Shown piece after piece: positions 1 to 8,280 of a stretch of 64,000 nt of DNA (positions are counted from its first letter, which is position 1; each line of letters begins with the position of its first letter). The DNA is from Chryseobacterium gallinarum. Its GTDB lineage: Bacteria; Bacteroidota; Bacteroidia; Flavobacteriales; Weeksellaceae. The position numbers and the translations under genes were made by a program. The stretch covers positions 3,538,001 through 3,602,000 of the forward strand of contig NZ_CP009928.1 of the NCBI RefSeq assembly GCF_001021975.1, read 5' to 3'. Below the pieces are notes generated by a model, which was not told the DNA's origin, searched no databases, and saw only the letters and a program-made list of their open reading frames with translations.

Positions 1-31
1 TATTTTGAAGTAATTTTTTTGATCAAACCTT

Positions 32-1486
32 TTAATTCCGTAAAAACTGGCCGATTCCTATAGAATCAAAGGTAAATGCAGACTGATTTTCGGATTTATC
101 GATTTTATTGCTGATTGTTAATGCCCATAACACCAGTTCTTTACAAAAGTTTTGGTCTTCAGGGCTTAACTCTGCCGCATTTTCTTCAACAACTGTTGTC
201 AGTGGGGTAACTTTATCAAGTTTGGCATAAAATTCTTTATCTGTATCATTATAATTGAGCTGAAGATGGTTTTTGTTAAACCATTTGATCAGATCGGTAT
301 ACGGGGTTTTTATTCCTTCTTTTTCAAGTTTGGCAATACGGGGGAATAGGCTTTCAAACTGGGTCATAACGGCCTTGTCTATTAACATTTTAGCCACATA
401 ATCTGCTCCTTCCTGTTCTCCTTCATATACAAGTTCAATTTTCCCGGTAATAGAAGGTATAATCGACATGAAATCAAGTAAACGGACCGTTGTTTTGGGA
501 GCTCCTGATTCAATCAGGCGTAATTTGGCAGCAGCAACCAAGTTTTCCATCGCACTGATGGTAAGACGGGCACTTACGCCACTTTTGGCATCCACGTATT
601 CACTGCTTCGTGCGGCAAAAGCAACTTCTTCCAACAGGTCTCTGGATAGGCCGGGAATTTGTATCTGTAATTTATCCTCGGCTGATACAGCGGCTTCCTG
701 CTCTGTGATCTGACGGGCCAGAGCGATCGTCTGGGGATAGTGGGTGAAAATTTGGGACCCGATTCTGTCTTTCAAAGGGGTTACAATGCTTCCCCGGTTG
801 GTATAATCTTCCGGATTGGCTGTAAAAATAAATTGAATGTCAAGAGGCATTCTCAGCTGAAACCCACGGATCTGAACATCTCCTTCCTGCAAAATATTAA
901 ATAAGGAAACCTGAATCCTTGCCTGTAAATCGGGAAGTTCGTTGAGAACAAATATTGAACGGTTGGCACGGGGAATCATTCCATAATGTAAAACCCGCTC
1001 ATCGGAATAAGGAAGTTTCAAAGTAGCAGCTTTAATAGGATCAATGTCACCAATCAAATCCGCAACGTTTACATCGGGAGTCGCCAGCTTTTCAAAGAAA
1101 CGGTCTGAACGGTGTACCCAGGAAATGGGAGTCTCATCCCCAAGTTCTGCAATGAGATCTTTGGCATATTTCGATATAGGATGAAACGGGCTGTCATTGA
1201 TTTCGGATCCTTTTACAATAGGCATATATTCATCCAGGAGACTTACCATACTTCTTGCAATCCTGGTTTTTGCCTGTCCTCGTAAACCCAGCAGATTGAT
1301 ATGATGACCTGCAAGAATAGCCTTTTTCAACTGAGGAATTACAGTGTCTTCATAGCCCCATAATCCTTCAAACACCGGCTCTTTTGCCCTGATCCTGGCA
1401 ATTAAATTGGCCTGAATTTCTTCATGAATTGTTTTATCAATATAACCGGAATCTTTTAGTTCTTTAAATGTGATATCTTTTTTCAT
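32..1486 (-). CDS. MoxR-type AAA+ ATPase (magnesium-chelatase ChlI-like)
   Basis: A 484-residue AAA+ ATPase of the MoxR/ChlI type. Walker A is GLRGQAKT at residues 67-74. The Walker B strand IFVLNE (178-183) runs into ELPDL, and a sensor-1 strand FIFTANPEDY is followed by an arginine-rich segment (LKDRIG). MoxR ATPases act in the cytoplasm with VWA-domain partners to remodel or activate other proteins, often inserting metal or cofactor. The next gene upstream on the same strand (1571-2707) is such a VWA protein, so the two probably form one operon and one complex. The substrate cannot be told from the sequence. The C-terminal ~130 residues are helical and charged with no motif I recognise. 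The gene ends 31 bases from the window edge. Confidence 0.9.
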   Translation of the reverse strand: MKKDITFKELKDSGYIDKTIHEEIQANLIARIRAKEPVFEGLWGYEDTVIPQLKKAILAGHHINLLGLRGQAKTRIARSMVSLLDEYMPIVKGSEINDSPFHPISKYAKDLIAELGDETPISWVHRSDRFFEKLATPDVNVADLIGDIDPIKAATLKLPYSDERVLHYGMIPRANRSIFVLNELPDLQARIQVSLFNILQEGDVQIRGFQLRMPLDIQFIFTANPEDYTNRGSIVTPLKDRIGSQIFTHYPQTIALARQITEQEAAVSAEDKLQIQIPGLSRDLLEEVAFAARSSEYVDAKSGVSARLTISAMENLVAAAKLRLIESGAPKTTVRLLDFMSIIPSITGKIELVYEGEQEGADYVAKMLIDKAVMTQFESLFPRIAKLEKEGIKTPYTDLIKWFNKNHLQLNYNDTDKEFYAKLDKVTPLTTVVEENAAELSPEDQNFCKELVLWALTISNKIDKSENQSAFTFDSIGIGQFLRN

Positions 1487-1570
1487 TTTCTTTAAATACT
1501 AGTGATTAGCTTTACAGAAGTCTTTATCATAAAGCTATAATAATGTTTCTAATTTTGTTTTTACGGCTGA

Positions 1571-2707
1571 TTATATTCTCTTTATTCTGTTTTTTTCATA
1601 ATCTTCAAAAATCATCTGTCCCAGACCGGATAAGCCTGTTAAAAATGCTTTCCCTTTATTTTGTGCAGTAAATGCTTCTACAAACTGACGCAGATAAGGA
1701 TCCTGGGCAATCATAAAAGTGGTAATGGGAATTTTCAGTTTTCTGGCCTGGGCGGCTCTGTTGAGACATTGGTTAACAATCATTTCGTCCAGCCCATAGC
1801 TGTTGGTATAGAACTCTCCGGTAGGAAGTTGGATACAGCTTGGCTTTCCGTCAGTAATCATAAAAATCTGTTTATTGGTATTTCTTTTCCTGCGGAGAAT
1901 ATCCATGGCCAGTTCCAGGCCTGCCACCGTATTGGTATGGTAAGGCCCTACTTTTAGATAGGGAAGGTCCTTGATTTTAATCGGCCAGGCTTCATTACCA
2001 AATACGATAATATCTATGGAATCTTTCGGATACTTTCGTTTAATCAGTTCTACCAATGCCATCGCTACTTTTTTGGCAGGCGTGATGCGGTCCTCTCCGT
2101 ATAAGATCATAGAATGGCTGATGTCAATCATCAGGACGGTACTCATTTGTGCCTTATGTTTGGTTTCTTCTACAATAAGATCATCTTCTGTTAAATGCAG
2201 ATCTGAAATTCCATTATTGATCTGGGCGTTTTTTAAACTTTCAGTCATATTTACAGCAGCCAGATCATCTCCATATTGGAAAGGACGGTTTTCACCATCC
2301 CGCTCATCACCGGTTCCTGTTTTGCTGGTTCGATGGTTTCCCAGTCCGTTTTTTTTCAGTTTCCCGAAAATCTGGTCCAAAGCATATTCCCGAAGGGCGG
2401 CTTCCAGTTTCGGGGTCAGTAGATTTTTCCCTTTTCTATCTCCTGTACTTCCATCTTCAGATTCTTCTTCCCTGATATATCCCCGTTTTTTCAGATCTTC
2501 TTCAAAATCTTCGAGCGTATATTCTTCATTGAAGATGTCATATTCTTTATCAAGCATATCCAGCCATTCAAAGGCTTCCTCAATATCACCGGAAGTGTGG
2601 GTGAGCAAATCTTTGAAAATATCAAATACCCGGTCAAAATTGGATATTTCAGCCGGTATGTGTTTACTGAATGTAAAACCTTTTTGAAAATTAAAATCTT
2701 TATTCAT
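1571..2707 (-). CDS. VWA-domain protein, partner of the MoxR ATPase
   Basis: The C-terminal half is a von Willebrand A domain with a MIDAS metal site: D-I-S-H-S starting at about residue 195, with a later T-D-G (MITDGKPSC) giving the other ligands. The N-terminal half is acidic and helical and resembles the linker of CoxE/ChlD-like MoxR partners. It lies 84 bp upstream of the MoxR gene on the same strand, the usual MoxR-VWA pairing. I chose the start MNKDFNFQKGF (2707). A longer version from 2731 would add eight residues (MFHHKPRR), which look non-conserved. Expected to be cytoplasmic, since I see no signal peptide or membrane segment. A 238-residue frame on the opposite strand is an antisense shadow. 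Confidence 0.85.
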   Translation of the reverse strand: MNKDFNFQKGFTFSKHIPAEISNFDRVFDIFKDLLTHTSGDIEEAFEWLDMLDKEYDIFNEEYTLEDFEEDLKKRGYIREEESEDGSTGDRKGKNLLTPKLEAALREYALDQIFGKLKKNGLGNHRTSKTGTGDERDGENRPFQYGDDLAAVNMTESLKNAQINNGISDLHLTEDDLIVEETKHKAQMSTVLMIDISHSMILYGEDRITPAKKVAMALVELIKRKYPKDSIDIIVFGNEAWPIKIKDLPYLKVGPYHTNTVAGLELAMDILRRKRNTNKQIFMITDGKPSCIQLPTGEFYTNSYGLDEMIVNQCLNRAAQARKLKIPITTFMIAQDPYLRQFVEAFTAQNKGKAFLTGLSGLGQMIFEDYEKNRIKRI

Positions 2708-3383
2708 TCGTCTTGGCTTATGATGAAACAATCCGTTGTCTTCCTTAAATACTCAGGTTAGATGAAATTAAAAACAGTTTTTTATCATTTATCACCTAAG
2801 ATATTTGTAATTCCTTACATCGTTTCAAACTGAAAAGTTAGGAAAATATCATCTCAGGATCCCTTATGAAAAATAGAAAATACTAATAACTGTGATATGA
2901 AAACATATATTATACAATAAACCCCCGCAAAAAAAATATATATATATCAATACCTTGCACTCTCGATGAGCTTTCATTCCATTCCCTTGTATTTGCATTT
3001 CAAAATGTTCAGACTGATATCATAATATGGAGATTACAAAAATGATTTTATTTTCAATTTATCTTACCATATACTGTAATGATTTTTTATAATAATAATG
3101 TTTTATTTTTAAAAATGATAATATAAGCTGATGAGAAAAAACCGGGATTTTCTTTATGCTCTTAGGAATAAAACAGTTCAGGTAATTGTTTTAGCTCACA
3201 CTACAGTCCGGTAAAGGCACAGACAGGAAAAAAAATATTTTCTATATTCAATGTAAAGCCCGTTTTTTTATATAAAAATGAATTAAATATCAGATTTATT
3301 GTGTTATCTTTATTTTTTTCATATTGTTCTGTTTTTTTGGTTTTTATCTGATATTTAGCATTATAAAAAAATAAAAATTACTT
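2708..3383. other. AT-rich gene-free stretch
   Basis: Nearly 700 bp between the divergent VWA gene and the histidine kinase gene. It is strongly AT-rich with a TA-repeat run near 2938-2948 and many poly-T and poly-A tracts. I see no frame with coding character, no RNA gene and no clear hairpin terminator. A promoter for the VWA-MoxR pair should lie near 2740-2850 on the minus strand, but I find no exact -7 box there. Confidence 0.5.
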
Positions 3384-3391
3384 TAACTTTG
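3384..3391 (+). promoter_or_regulatory. Candidate -7 box of the histidine kinase gene
   Basis: TAACTTTG matches the Bacteroidetes -7 consensus TAnnTTTG exactly. No good -33 TTTG is seen 19 bp upstream, so support is partial. If used, the transcript would have a 5' leader of about 95 bases before the ATG at 3492. Confidence 0.4.
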
Positions 3392-3491
3392 TCAGCTAAA
3401 TGATCAGTATTAATCATTAAATTTTTGGTAATAATGTCATTTAATAATGTAACGTAAGAAACCACAAAATTAATTGAGCGTATAGGCACCT

Positions 3492-5204
3492 ATGAAATAT
3501 AAATTCTTAAATTTTAGACTAAGGAAAATTGTTCATTACTCATTGATATTGTGTATTTTATTAATACAGGTTATTATTGCTGTATTCATTTATAATGAGT
3601 TTGTTAATGAGAAAAAGCTGAAGTTTATTAAGAACCAGTTGGAGGAAAGCAGAGCTCTGGGAGGATTGACTGATAACTCCAGGAAAGATTTCATGGACGC
3701 CCAGGATCACCTTCAAAAGTACATGATGAATCAGGATGATAAAGAACTGCAGCTCTATTTTCAGTCATTAAGAAAGCTTAAAAATAATTTTGATAAGATC
3801 AGCACCTATGAAAATACCAGCCCGAGACTGAAAAACAGTCTGGCTTTGCAGAAAAAGGATACCCTGAAAGCGACACGGTTAAAAACATTAATAGATTCTG
3901 CATATAAATCTTCGTTGAATCCTCCTGTAAAGATGGAAGAGCAGTCTTATCAGCCGGAAAAGTATAAGAATAGTTTAGAGAATTTAAATATACAGACCCA
4001 CACTTATACGGACACCATCAAGAAGAAAGGTTTTATGGGACGTCTGAAAGATGCAATAACGGGAAAAGTAAATGTTCAGAAAGAAAATACGGTTATTACA
4101 ATGACCAATAATAAGGAAGTGGATCTTTCCCAGGTAAAGTCAGAGGTCAGTAACGTAATGAAATCTATGGACAGGCATTATGCAGCCGAAGTAAAAAAAG
4201 TACAACAATATGCTGCCCAGAGCCAACGGGATAATATGCGTTTTTACAGTAATTTCAGCAAATTGCTGGTGTATCGCAACGGGCTGATAGAAGTGTATGA
4301 AAGTGCCATCAAAGATTTCAAATCACAATTAGAGAAGGAATACAATGAACAAAGTTCAAGCAATAATAAAATCAGGAGATATCTGGTTTTCGGCTTAATG
4401 ATTTTGATGTTTATTGTATCGATTTTGATTATGTACTTTACCAGGGTAGCTTTTCTATATGAACGGAAATTAAATGCTGCGAATGAAGAGATTAAGAACA
4501 ATCTTAATTTCAAAAACCGGATCCTGGGTATGCTAAGCCACGACTTAAGGTCACCACTGAAGATTATTAATATCTTTATTGATAAAATTTATAAAAGTAC
4601 CGAAGATGCTACAGTAAAAGACTATCTTCAATCCATAAAATTTACCAATAGCACCCTGCTTCTGCAATCTAATCAGATCCTGGAATATACCAGGAATCAG
4701 GATGCCGAAAAAAAGCTTATCAATTCCGTTTTTAACCTTAAAGATGAGATTAATTCTATTGTTAAAGTGATCACACCTTATATGGAGACCCGGAATAATA
4801 AGTTTATTGTAACGGACGGAATACCCGAGAATATGGTTGTCAACTCAGATAATATAAGGATCAACCAGATATTTATGAACATTCTGGGGAATGCCAATAA
4901 GTTTACGGAAAACGGACAAATCGATCTTATCCTGACCACAGAATCCGTTGATAAAAATAAAATTTCCCTGATCACAACTGTAGCAGACACAGGAGTCGGT
5001 ATATCGGAATCTGATGTGAAAAAGATTTTTGAACCCTATTACCAGGGAGTAGTGTCTGATGAGGTAGACAATCTTGGTGCAGGGCTGGGGCTGAGCTTAG
5101 TAAAGGAGATTGTAGATCTTTTTGACGGAGAAATATCGGCTACCAGTAAACTGTACAAGGGAACAAAAATAACATTCAGGTTACATCTAAATACTAATAA
5201 ATAA
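3492..5204 (+). CDS. Membrane-bound sensor histidine kinase
   Basis: A 570-residue sensor kinase. One membrane helix lies at about residues 15-34. A ~260-residue extracytoplasmic region follows, charged and coiled-coil-rich with no known sensor fold that I recognise. A second helix lies at about 296-318. The HisKA helix has H-box SHDLRSPL with phosphoacceptor His350. The ATPase domain has an N box near 458-468 (NILGNANKF), G1 DTGVGI starting near 499 and G2 GAGLGLSL near 530. It should autophosphorylate and pass phosphate to the response regulator encoded next, whose ATG overlaps this stop codon by one base (TAATG), which implies translational coupling. There is no receiver domain, so it is not a hybrid kinase. 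The signal is unknown. Confidence 0.92.
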   Translation: MKYKFLNFRLRKIVHYSLILCILLIQVIIAVFIYNEFVNEKKLKFIKNQLEESRALGGLTDNSRKDFMDAQDHLQKYMMNQDDKELQLYFQSLRKLKNNFDKISTYENTSPRLKNSLALQKKDTLKATRLKTLIDSAYKSSLNPPVKMEEQSYQPEKYKNSLENLNIQTHTYTDTIKKKGFMGRLKDAITGKVNVQKENTVITMTNNKEVDLSQVKSEVSNVMKSMDRHYAAEVKKVQQYAAQSQRDNMRFYSNFSKLLVYRNGLIEVYESAIKDFKSQLEKEYNEQSSSNNKIRRYLVFGLMILMFIVSILIMYFTRVAFLYERKLNAANEEIKNNLNFKNRILGMLSHDLRSPLKIINIFIDKIYKSTEDATVKDYLQSIKFTNSTLLLQSNQILEYTRNQDAEKKLINSVFNLKDEINSIVKVITPYMETRNNKFIVTDGIPENMVVNSDNIRINQIFMNILGNANKFTENGQIDLILTTESVDKNKISLITTVADTGVGISESDVKKIFEPYYQGVVSDEVDNLGAGLGLSLVKEIVDLFDGEISATSKLYKGTKITFRLHLNTNK

Positions 5205-5857
5205 TGGAGACAGAATTTGAAAACAAAGAAATCATCTTTCTTTTAGCAGATGATCATAGTATTGTAAGACAGGGAATTGAGATTATACTCCATGATATTG
5301 TTCCTGACGCCAGGGTGTTTCATACTTCATCATTACATCAGATTGTAGAACTGACAGAGTCAAAGGGAATTGATATAGCCATCATTGATGCTCATTTTCC
5401 TGACGGCAACAGCCTGCATATTTTATCTGAAATGAAAAGGGTAAATCCTGATATCAAAATTCTGATATTTTCAGGGCTTGAAGAAGATCTGCATGTTCTT
5501 AAATTTATTAAAGCAGGTGCCAACGGTTTTCTGAGCAAGCTCAGTGAAGAAGAAGAAATACGTGAGGCTATCTCATATTTTGTAAAAAAAGGAGAATATT
5601 TTTCTGCGACCTCCCGCGAACTGTTAGTACAGTTCCTTTACAATCCTAATTTAATTAATCCCCTTAATAGCCTTACGAAAAGAGAGCTGGAAATTGCAGA
5701 AATGTATGCGGAAGGTCTCGGAAATCTTGAGATTGCCAATAAGCTGGATATCAAACAAAATACAGTCAGTACCATTAAAAAGAACATTTTCAGTAAACTG
5801 AAAATAGAAAACCTTGTCGAATTAATTGATCTGATCAAAACACACCATAATATTTAG
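5204..5857 (+). CDS. LuxR/NarL-family response regulator
   Basis: A 217-residue response regulator. The receiver domain (about 10-130) has the acidic pair Asp16-Asp17, phosphoacceptor Asp62 in IIDAHFPDG, and a conserved Lys in the FLSK segment near 108. The C-terminal LuxR-type helix-turn-helix (about 150-212) starts LTKRELEIAEMYAEG and continues through LEIANKLDIKQNTVSTIKKN. It is cotranslated with the kinase upstream and is very likely its partner. The targets are unknown. A perfect palindrome 42 bp after the stop (5899-5918) could be a binding site for this protein, but that is speculative. Confidence 0.92.
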   Translation: METEFENKEIIFLLADDHSIVRQGIEIILHDIVPDARVFHTSSLHQIVELTESKGIDIAIIDAHFPDGNSLHILSEMKRVNPDIKILIFSGLEEDLHVLKFIKAGANGFLSKLSEEEEIREAISYFVKKGEYFSATSRELLVQFLYNPNLINPLNSLTKRELEIAEMYAEGLGNLEIANKLDIKQNTVSTIKKNIFSKLKIENLVELIDLIKTHHNI

Positions 5858-5898
5858 TTTTTAAACTTATTTCTCACTTTTTCCTTGCTAAATCCGGA

Positions 5899-5918
5899 TT
5901 ATCGATAAATATCGATAA
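5899..5918. repeat. Perfect 9-bp inverted repeat
   Basis: TTATCGATA and its exact reverse complement are separated by AA. There is no T run after it, so it is unlikely to be a terminator. It reads better as an operator-like palindrome or two ATCGATAA half-sites. Its place directly after the two-component pair makes an autoregulatory or target site possible. Confidence 0.5.
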
Positions 5919-6076
5919 GATGTCCGATGTGTATCTACAGGGTTTTTATGGGAAATTATATCCTGATGTTGTTACTTTGCAGTATAAAATTTACCCGATT
6001 AAAAAAACACAAATGGATTTAAGGTAAATTGGAGTAACTATAAAAATAATAAACTATAGTTATATAAAAACGCAAG

Positions 6077-6114
6077 TGATGAAATTAAATATAAAACAAA
6101 TGATGAAATTAAAT
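6077..6114 (+). repeat. Imperfect 24-bp tandem repeat
   Basis: The 14-mer TGATGAAATTAAAT occurs at 6077-6090 and again at 6101-6114, each followed by an A-rich segment. Both copies lie inside the possible mini-ORF and give its repeated M-K-L-N motif. It may be a simple low-complexity duplication. Confidence 0.6.
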
Positions 6115-6153
6115 TATAAAAAGTTTGGAATAACCTTATCTGGCGTTTCTTGA
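6079..6153 (+). CDS. Possible 24-residue peptide
   Basis: A short frame, MKLNIKQMMKLNYKKFGITL plus four residues, starts at 6079; restarts at 6100 or 6103 would give 16-17 residues. Lys-rich leaders of the type M-K-L-x-x-K-K-F are common at the N termini of Bacteroidetes ribosomal peptide precursors, but no Gly-Gly or Cys-rich core follows, so no product can be named. It sits between a promoter-like box and a terminator. Length alone gives little statistical support; this could equally be a non-coding RNA or chance. Confidence 0.2.
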   Translation: MKLNIKQMMKLNYKKFGITLSGVS

Positions 6154-6223
6154 AAACTTATACTAAAAAAAACACAAACATAAATATAAAGAAACAAAAG
6201 ATAATTTCAGGTTATTTAACACT

Positions 6224-6250
6224 AAAAGGGAGGCTTTTTGCCTCCTTTTT
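6224..6250. terminator. Bidirectional intrinsic terminator
   Basis: A GC-rich hairpin has left arm 6224-6234 (AAAAGGGAGGC), a T5 loop and right arm 6240-6250 (GCCTCCTTTTT). There is one G-T wobble, and U-rich runs on either strand. It sits two bases after the stop of the minus-strand SRPBCC gene and downstream of the plus-strand mini-ORF, so it can serve both directions. Confidence 0.8.
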
Positions 6251-6252
6251 CT

Positions 6253-6705
6253 TTATATTCCGTTTTTTAAATAGGGATTTCCTTTTCCTGTTTCCAGGAA
6301 TAGTTTTAAGCTGCTGATAAATTGTTCCCAGCCGACAGAGCACACTTCATAGCATTCGATGGAAGGTTGTAAACCGACGTGTGTAAGTCGTAATAAACCT
6401 GAACTTTCGTTTTGTTCCATTTCCCAAACTATAGTGGTTCCTATCCATTCTTTTTGATTTTTTAATGTAGGAATAGCGATCAGTGAGTCTTCGACGTACC
6501 AGCTGATCCTGGAACCGGGAATCACTTCTTTCACCCGCATGGTTTTATGAATGTTGTCTCCAAATCTGATAGTAAATACATCGTCCTTGTGTGCAGATGA
6601 TCCTTCAAACATTTCACTCCACCAGAGAGGAATGGTACGGGTTAATGCCCCATAGATCTTATCAGAAGTAGCTTTTACTTCAAGAGTATTACTGTAATTA
6701 TCCAT
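6253..6705 (-). CDS. SRPBCC / AHSA1-like domain protein
   Basis: A 150-residue soluble protein with the pattern of the SRPBCC (Bet v1-like, AHSA1) fold: N-terminal strand and helix ATSDKIYGALTRTIPLWWSEMFEG, central strands with FTIRFGDNIHKTMRVKEVIPGSRISW, and a C-terminal helix after LTHVGL. The family binds hydrophobic ligands in a deep pocket; many stand-alone bacterial members have no known function. The neighbouring VOC protein on the same strand is 131 bp upstream, so cotranscription is possible but not shown. Full length for the family. Confidence 0.75.
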   Translation of the reverse strand: MDNYSNTLEVKATSDKIYGALTRTIPLWWSEMFEGSSAHKDDVFTIRFGDNIHKTMRVKEVIPGSRISWYVEDSLIAIPTLKNQKEWIGTTIVWEMEQNESSGLLRLTHVGLQPSIECYEVCSVGWEQFISSLKLFLETGKGNPYLKNGI

Positions 6706-6836
6706 AGATTTAGTTTTTATTTTACTTTACTTGAAAAATTGGTAGGCAATACAATGGTAGGTAAATTATTGACCAGTAATCTTTGCATAAGGCAAGAAAT
6801 CAAAATTTCAGGAATTGCTATAAAAAATTAAAGCAC

Positions 6837-7232
6837 TTAGCTAAATTTCTTTATTGCCTCATCACTCACAGGAGTAAAAAAATTAATTAAATTCCCGTCC
6901 GGATCACAGAACAGGAGCGACCGGTTTCCCCAGGGCATAGTTGTAGGCTCCTGAATGATATCATTGGTAAGAGTTTTAATTCTTTGATAGGATTCATCTA
7001 CATCGGGAACCAGAAACTCGATGATTGTATTTTTATTTCCTGCCGGTGTTGCGGGGTTTCCGCCAAACAGCTTCATGGTCCTGAGGCTTCCGATAGCAAT
7101 GGTAATCGTACCGGCAGAAAGTTCTGCAAAATCTTCTGTATACCATCGGGCCGTTAATCCGGTTACTTTTTCATAAAACTGAACGGATGGTCTGATGTCT
7201 TTGGTAATAACTCTTAATGATGTAAGTTTCAT
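6837..7232 (-). CDS. VOC-family (glyoxalase/bleomycin-resistance-like) protein
   Basis: A 131-residue protein with two beta-alpha-beta-beta-beta repeats of the vicinal oxygen chelate fold. The first begins LTSLRVITKDIRPSVQFYEKVTGL and the second begins NTIIEFLVPDVDESYQRIKTL. It ends with the typical FCDPDGNLINFFTP strand. VOC proteins bind a divalent metal and act as lyases, dioxygenases or drug-binding proteins; this subfamily cannot be named. The first ligand position after the start is Arg rather than the frequent His, so metal binding is uncertain. Confidence 0.8.
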   Translation of the reverse strand: MKLTSLRVITKDIRPSVQFYEKVTGLTARWYTEDFAELSAGTITIAIGSLRTMKLFGGNPATPAGNKNTIIEFLVPDVDESYQRIKTLTNDIIQEPTTMPWGNRSLLFCDPDGNLINFFTPVSDEAIKKFS

Positions 7233-7382
7233 ACTGTTTAAAATTGTATTGTTGAATAATTTTAAACAAAGGTAGAGTAGGGCAATGACAACAGCATGTC
7301 AGTAGTCTTTTCATAGATTGTATATAGAAGCTCAATGGCAGTATTGGGAATTCAAAAACACAGTCCAAAATGTAATGTAAGG

Positions 7383-7405
7383 TCCGGAGAAAAACTTTCT
7401 CCGGA
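7383..7405. terminator. Perfect 10-bp hairpin between the VOC and DUF4249 genes
   Basis: TCCGGAGAAA pairs exactly with TTTCTCCGGA across an AAC loop. It lies 60 bp after the stop of the minus-strand DUF4249 gene. There is no long T run on the minus strand after it, so it may be a weak terminator or a transcript-stabilising hairpin. Confidence 0.45.
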
Positions 7406-7464
7406 GCCGTGTTATAATCCGGTTTTATCAAGGATATTTCCAAAAGGTGGAATATCTTTTAAAT

Positions 7465-8277
7465 CTATGGAGTGGTCTGCTGGATGATAAAACTTTTATT
7501 ACTTTGGGTATGCGCAGAAAAATATCCTAAAGCACCATTGCTGATATTGCTGGGAGGATTGGCGGGAGTTACCCCGCTGCCATTGCCGGAGATATCAAGA
7601 AGGGCACTGTAATAGGTAAATATAGTATTATCAATGCTTTGCATCTCTACATAAATGGTGTCTCCCGCTACCACCTCATGATCTGCACCATCATTATCAT
7701 CATTCGGAAGCATGAGTGGACGTTGATTAGGCAATCCGTTGTTGAGGTTATCTGAAAATACACTAATATATTTTTTAGACAGGTCATTGATTGTAAAACT
7801 GAACAGATAACGGTTTCCTAACATTACAGGATCGGTAAAAATGGGCAGGAGTGTATAACTCATTTTATCCCCGAATTTAAAAGAATCCTGTGCAAGACCT
7901 TCAAAGTCTACTGCTTCCGGCATGGTACTTTGAGCAATATATTGCTGTCCTTCCGCCTGTACCTTAAGTGTATAGGTTCTTCCTGATACCCCTATAAAGG
8001 TTGAGGTCTGATATTTTCCGTCACCAATGTATTGTAAGGTTTCTGTTTGGCCTGTATTATCACTTAGAATGACCTGTGCATCGGTTACTGCAGGATACTG
8101 ATTCTGCTGGTTAACAGCTACAGATTTTGTAATTCTTACGGTGTATGGACCCACCTGGTCGGTTACATTGCCCTCAATGACAATCCTTCCACTTTGATCA
8201 GCCAGATCCAGGTCAATTTCTTTCTGGCATGAGGTAACTAAAAACAGGGATAATATAATAAAAAATGGATTTTTCAT
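7465..8277 (-). CDS. DUF4249-type outer-membrane lipoprotein
   Basis: A 270-residue lipoprotein. The N-terminal signal MKNPFFIILSLFLVTSCQKE ends in a lipobox with Cys17. The body matches the DUF4249 pattern: an N-terminal IVIEGNVTDQVGPYTVRITKS strand segment (carboxypeptidase-regulatory-like fold) and a late GALGYFSAHTQSNKSF motif. DUF4249 proteins are usually encoded next to TonB-dependent receptors in Bacteroidetes and are thought to sit on the receptor as a surface lid, similar in arrangement to SusD on SusC. That context holds here: the receptor gene ends 3 bp upstream. The substrate is unknown. Confidence 0.85.
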   Translation of the reverse strand: MKNPFFIILSLFLVTSCQKEIDLDLADQSGRIVIEGNVTDQVGPYTVRITKSVAVNQQNQYPAVTDAQVILSDNTGQTETLQYIGDGKYQTSTFIGVSGRTYTLKVQAEGQQYIAQSTMPEAVDFEGLAQDSFKFGDKMSYTLLPIFTDPVMLGNRYLFSFTINDLSKKYISVFSDNLNNGLPNQRPLMLPNDDNDGADHEVVAGDTIYVEMQSIDNTIFTYYSALLDISGNGSGVTPANPPSNISNGALGYFSAHTQSNKSFIIQQTTP

Positions 8278-8280
8278 GAT

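Larger units (their letters stand above)
5858..6252. other. Gene-poor stretch with palindrome, short repeat and terminator
   Basis: About 395 bp between the response regulator and the convergent SRPBCC gene. It holds a perfect palindrome (5899-5918), a near-match -7 element TTACTTTG (5972-5979), a ~24-bp imperfect tandem repeat (6077 onward) with a possible 24-residue reading frame, and a terminator hairpin (6224-6250). The order promoter-like box, mini-ORF, terminator would fit a small transcript of about 250 bases. Confidence 0.5.

Noticed and set aside
1971..2687. A 238-residue open frame on the plus strand
   Set aside because: It lies fully antisense to the VWA gene; its Ser-rich, low-complexity translation is typical of a codon-bias shadow.
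7432..7455. Imperfect hairpin GATATTTCC / GGAATATC right after the DUF4249 stop
   Set aside because: It has a bulge and no T run; the hairpin at 7383-7405 is the better candidate.
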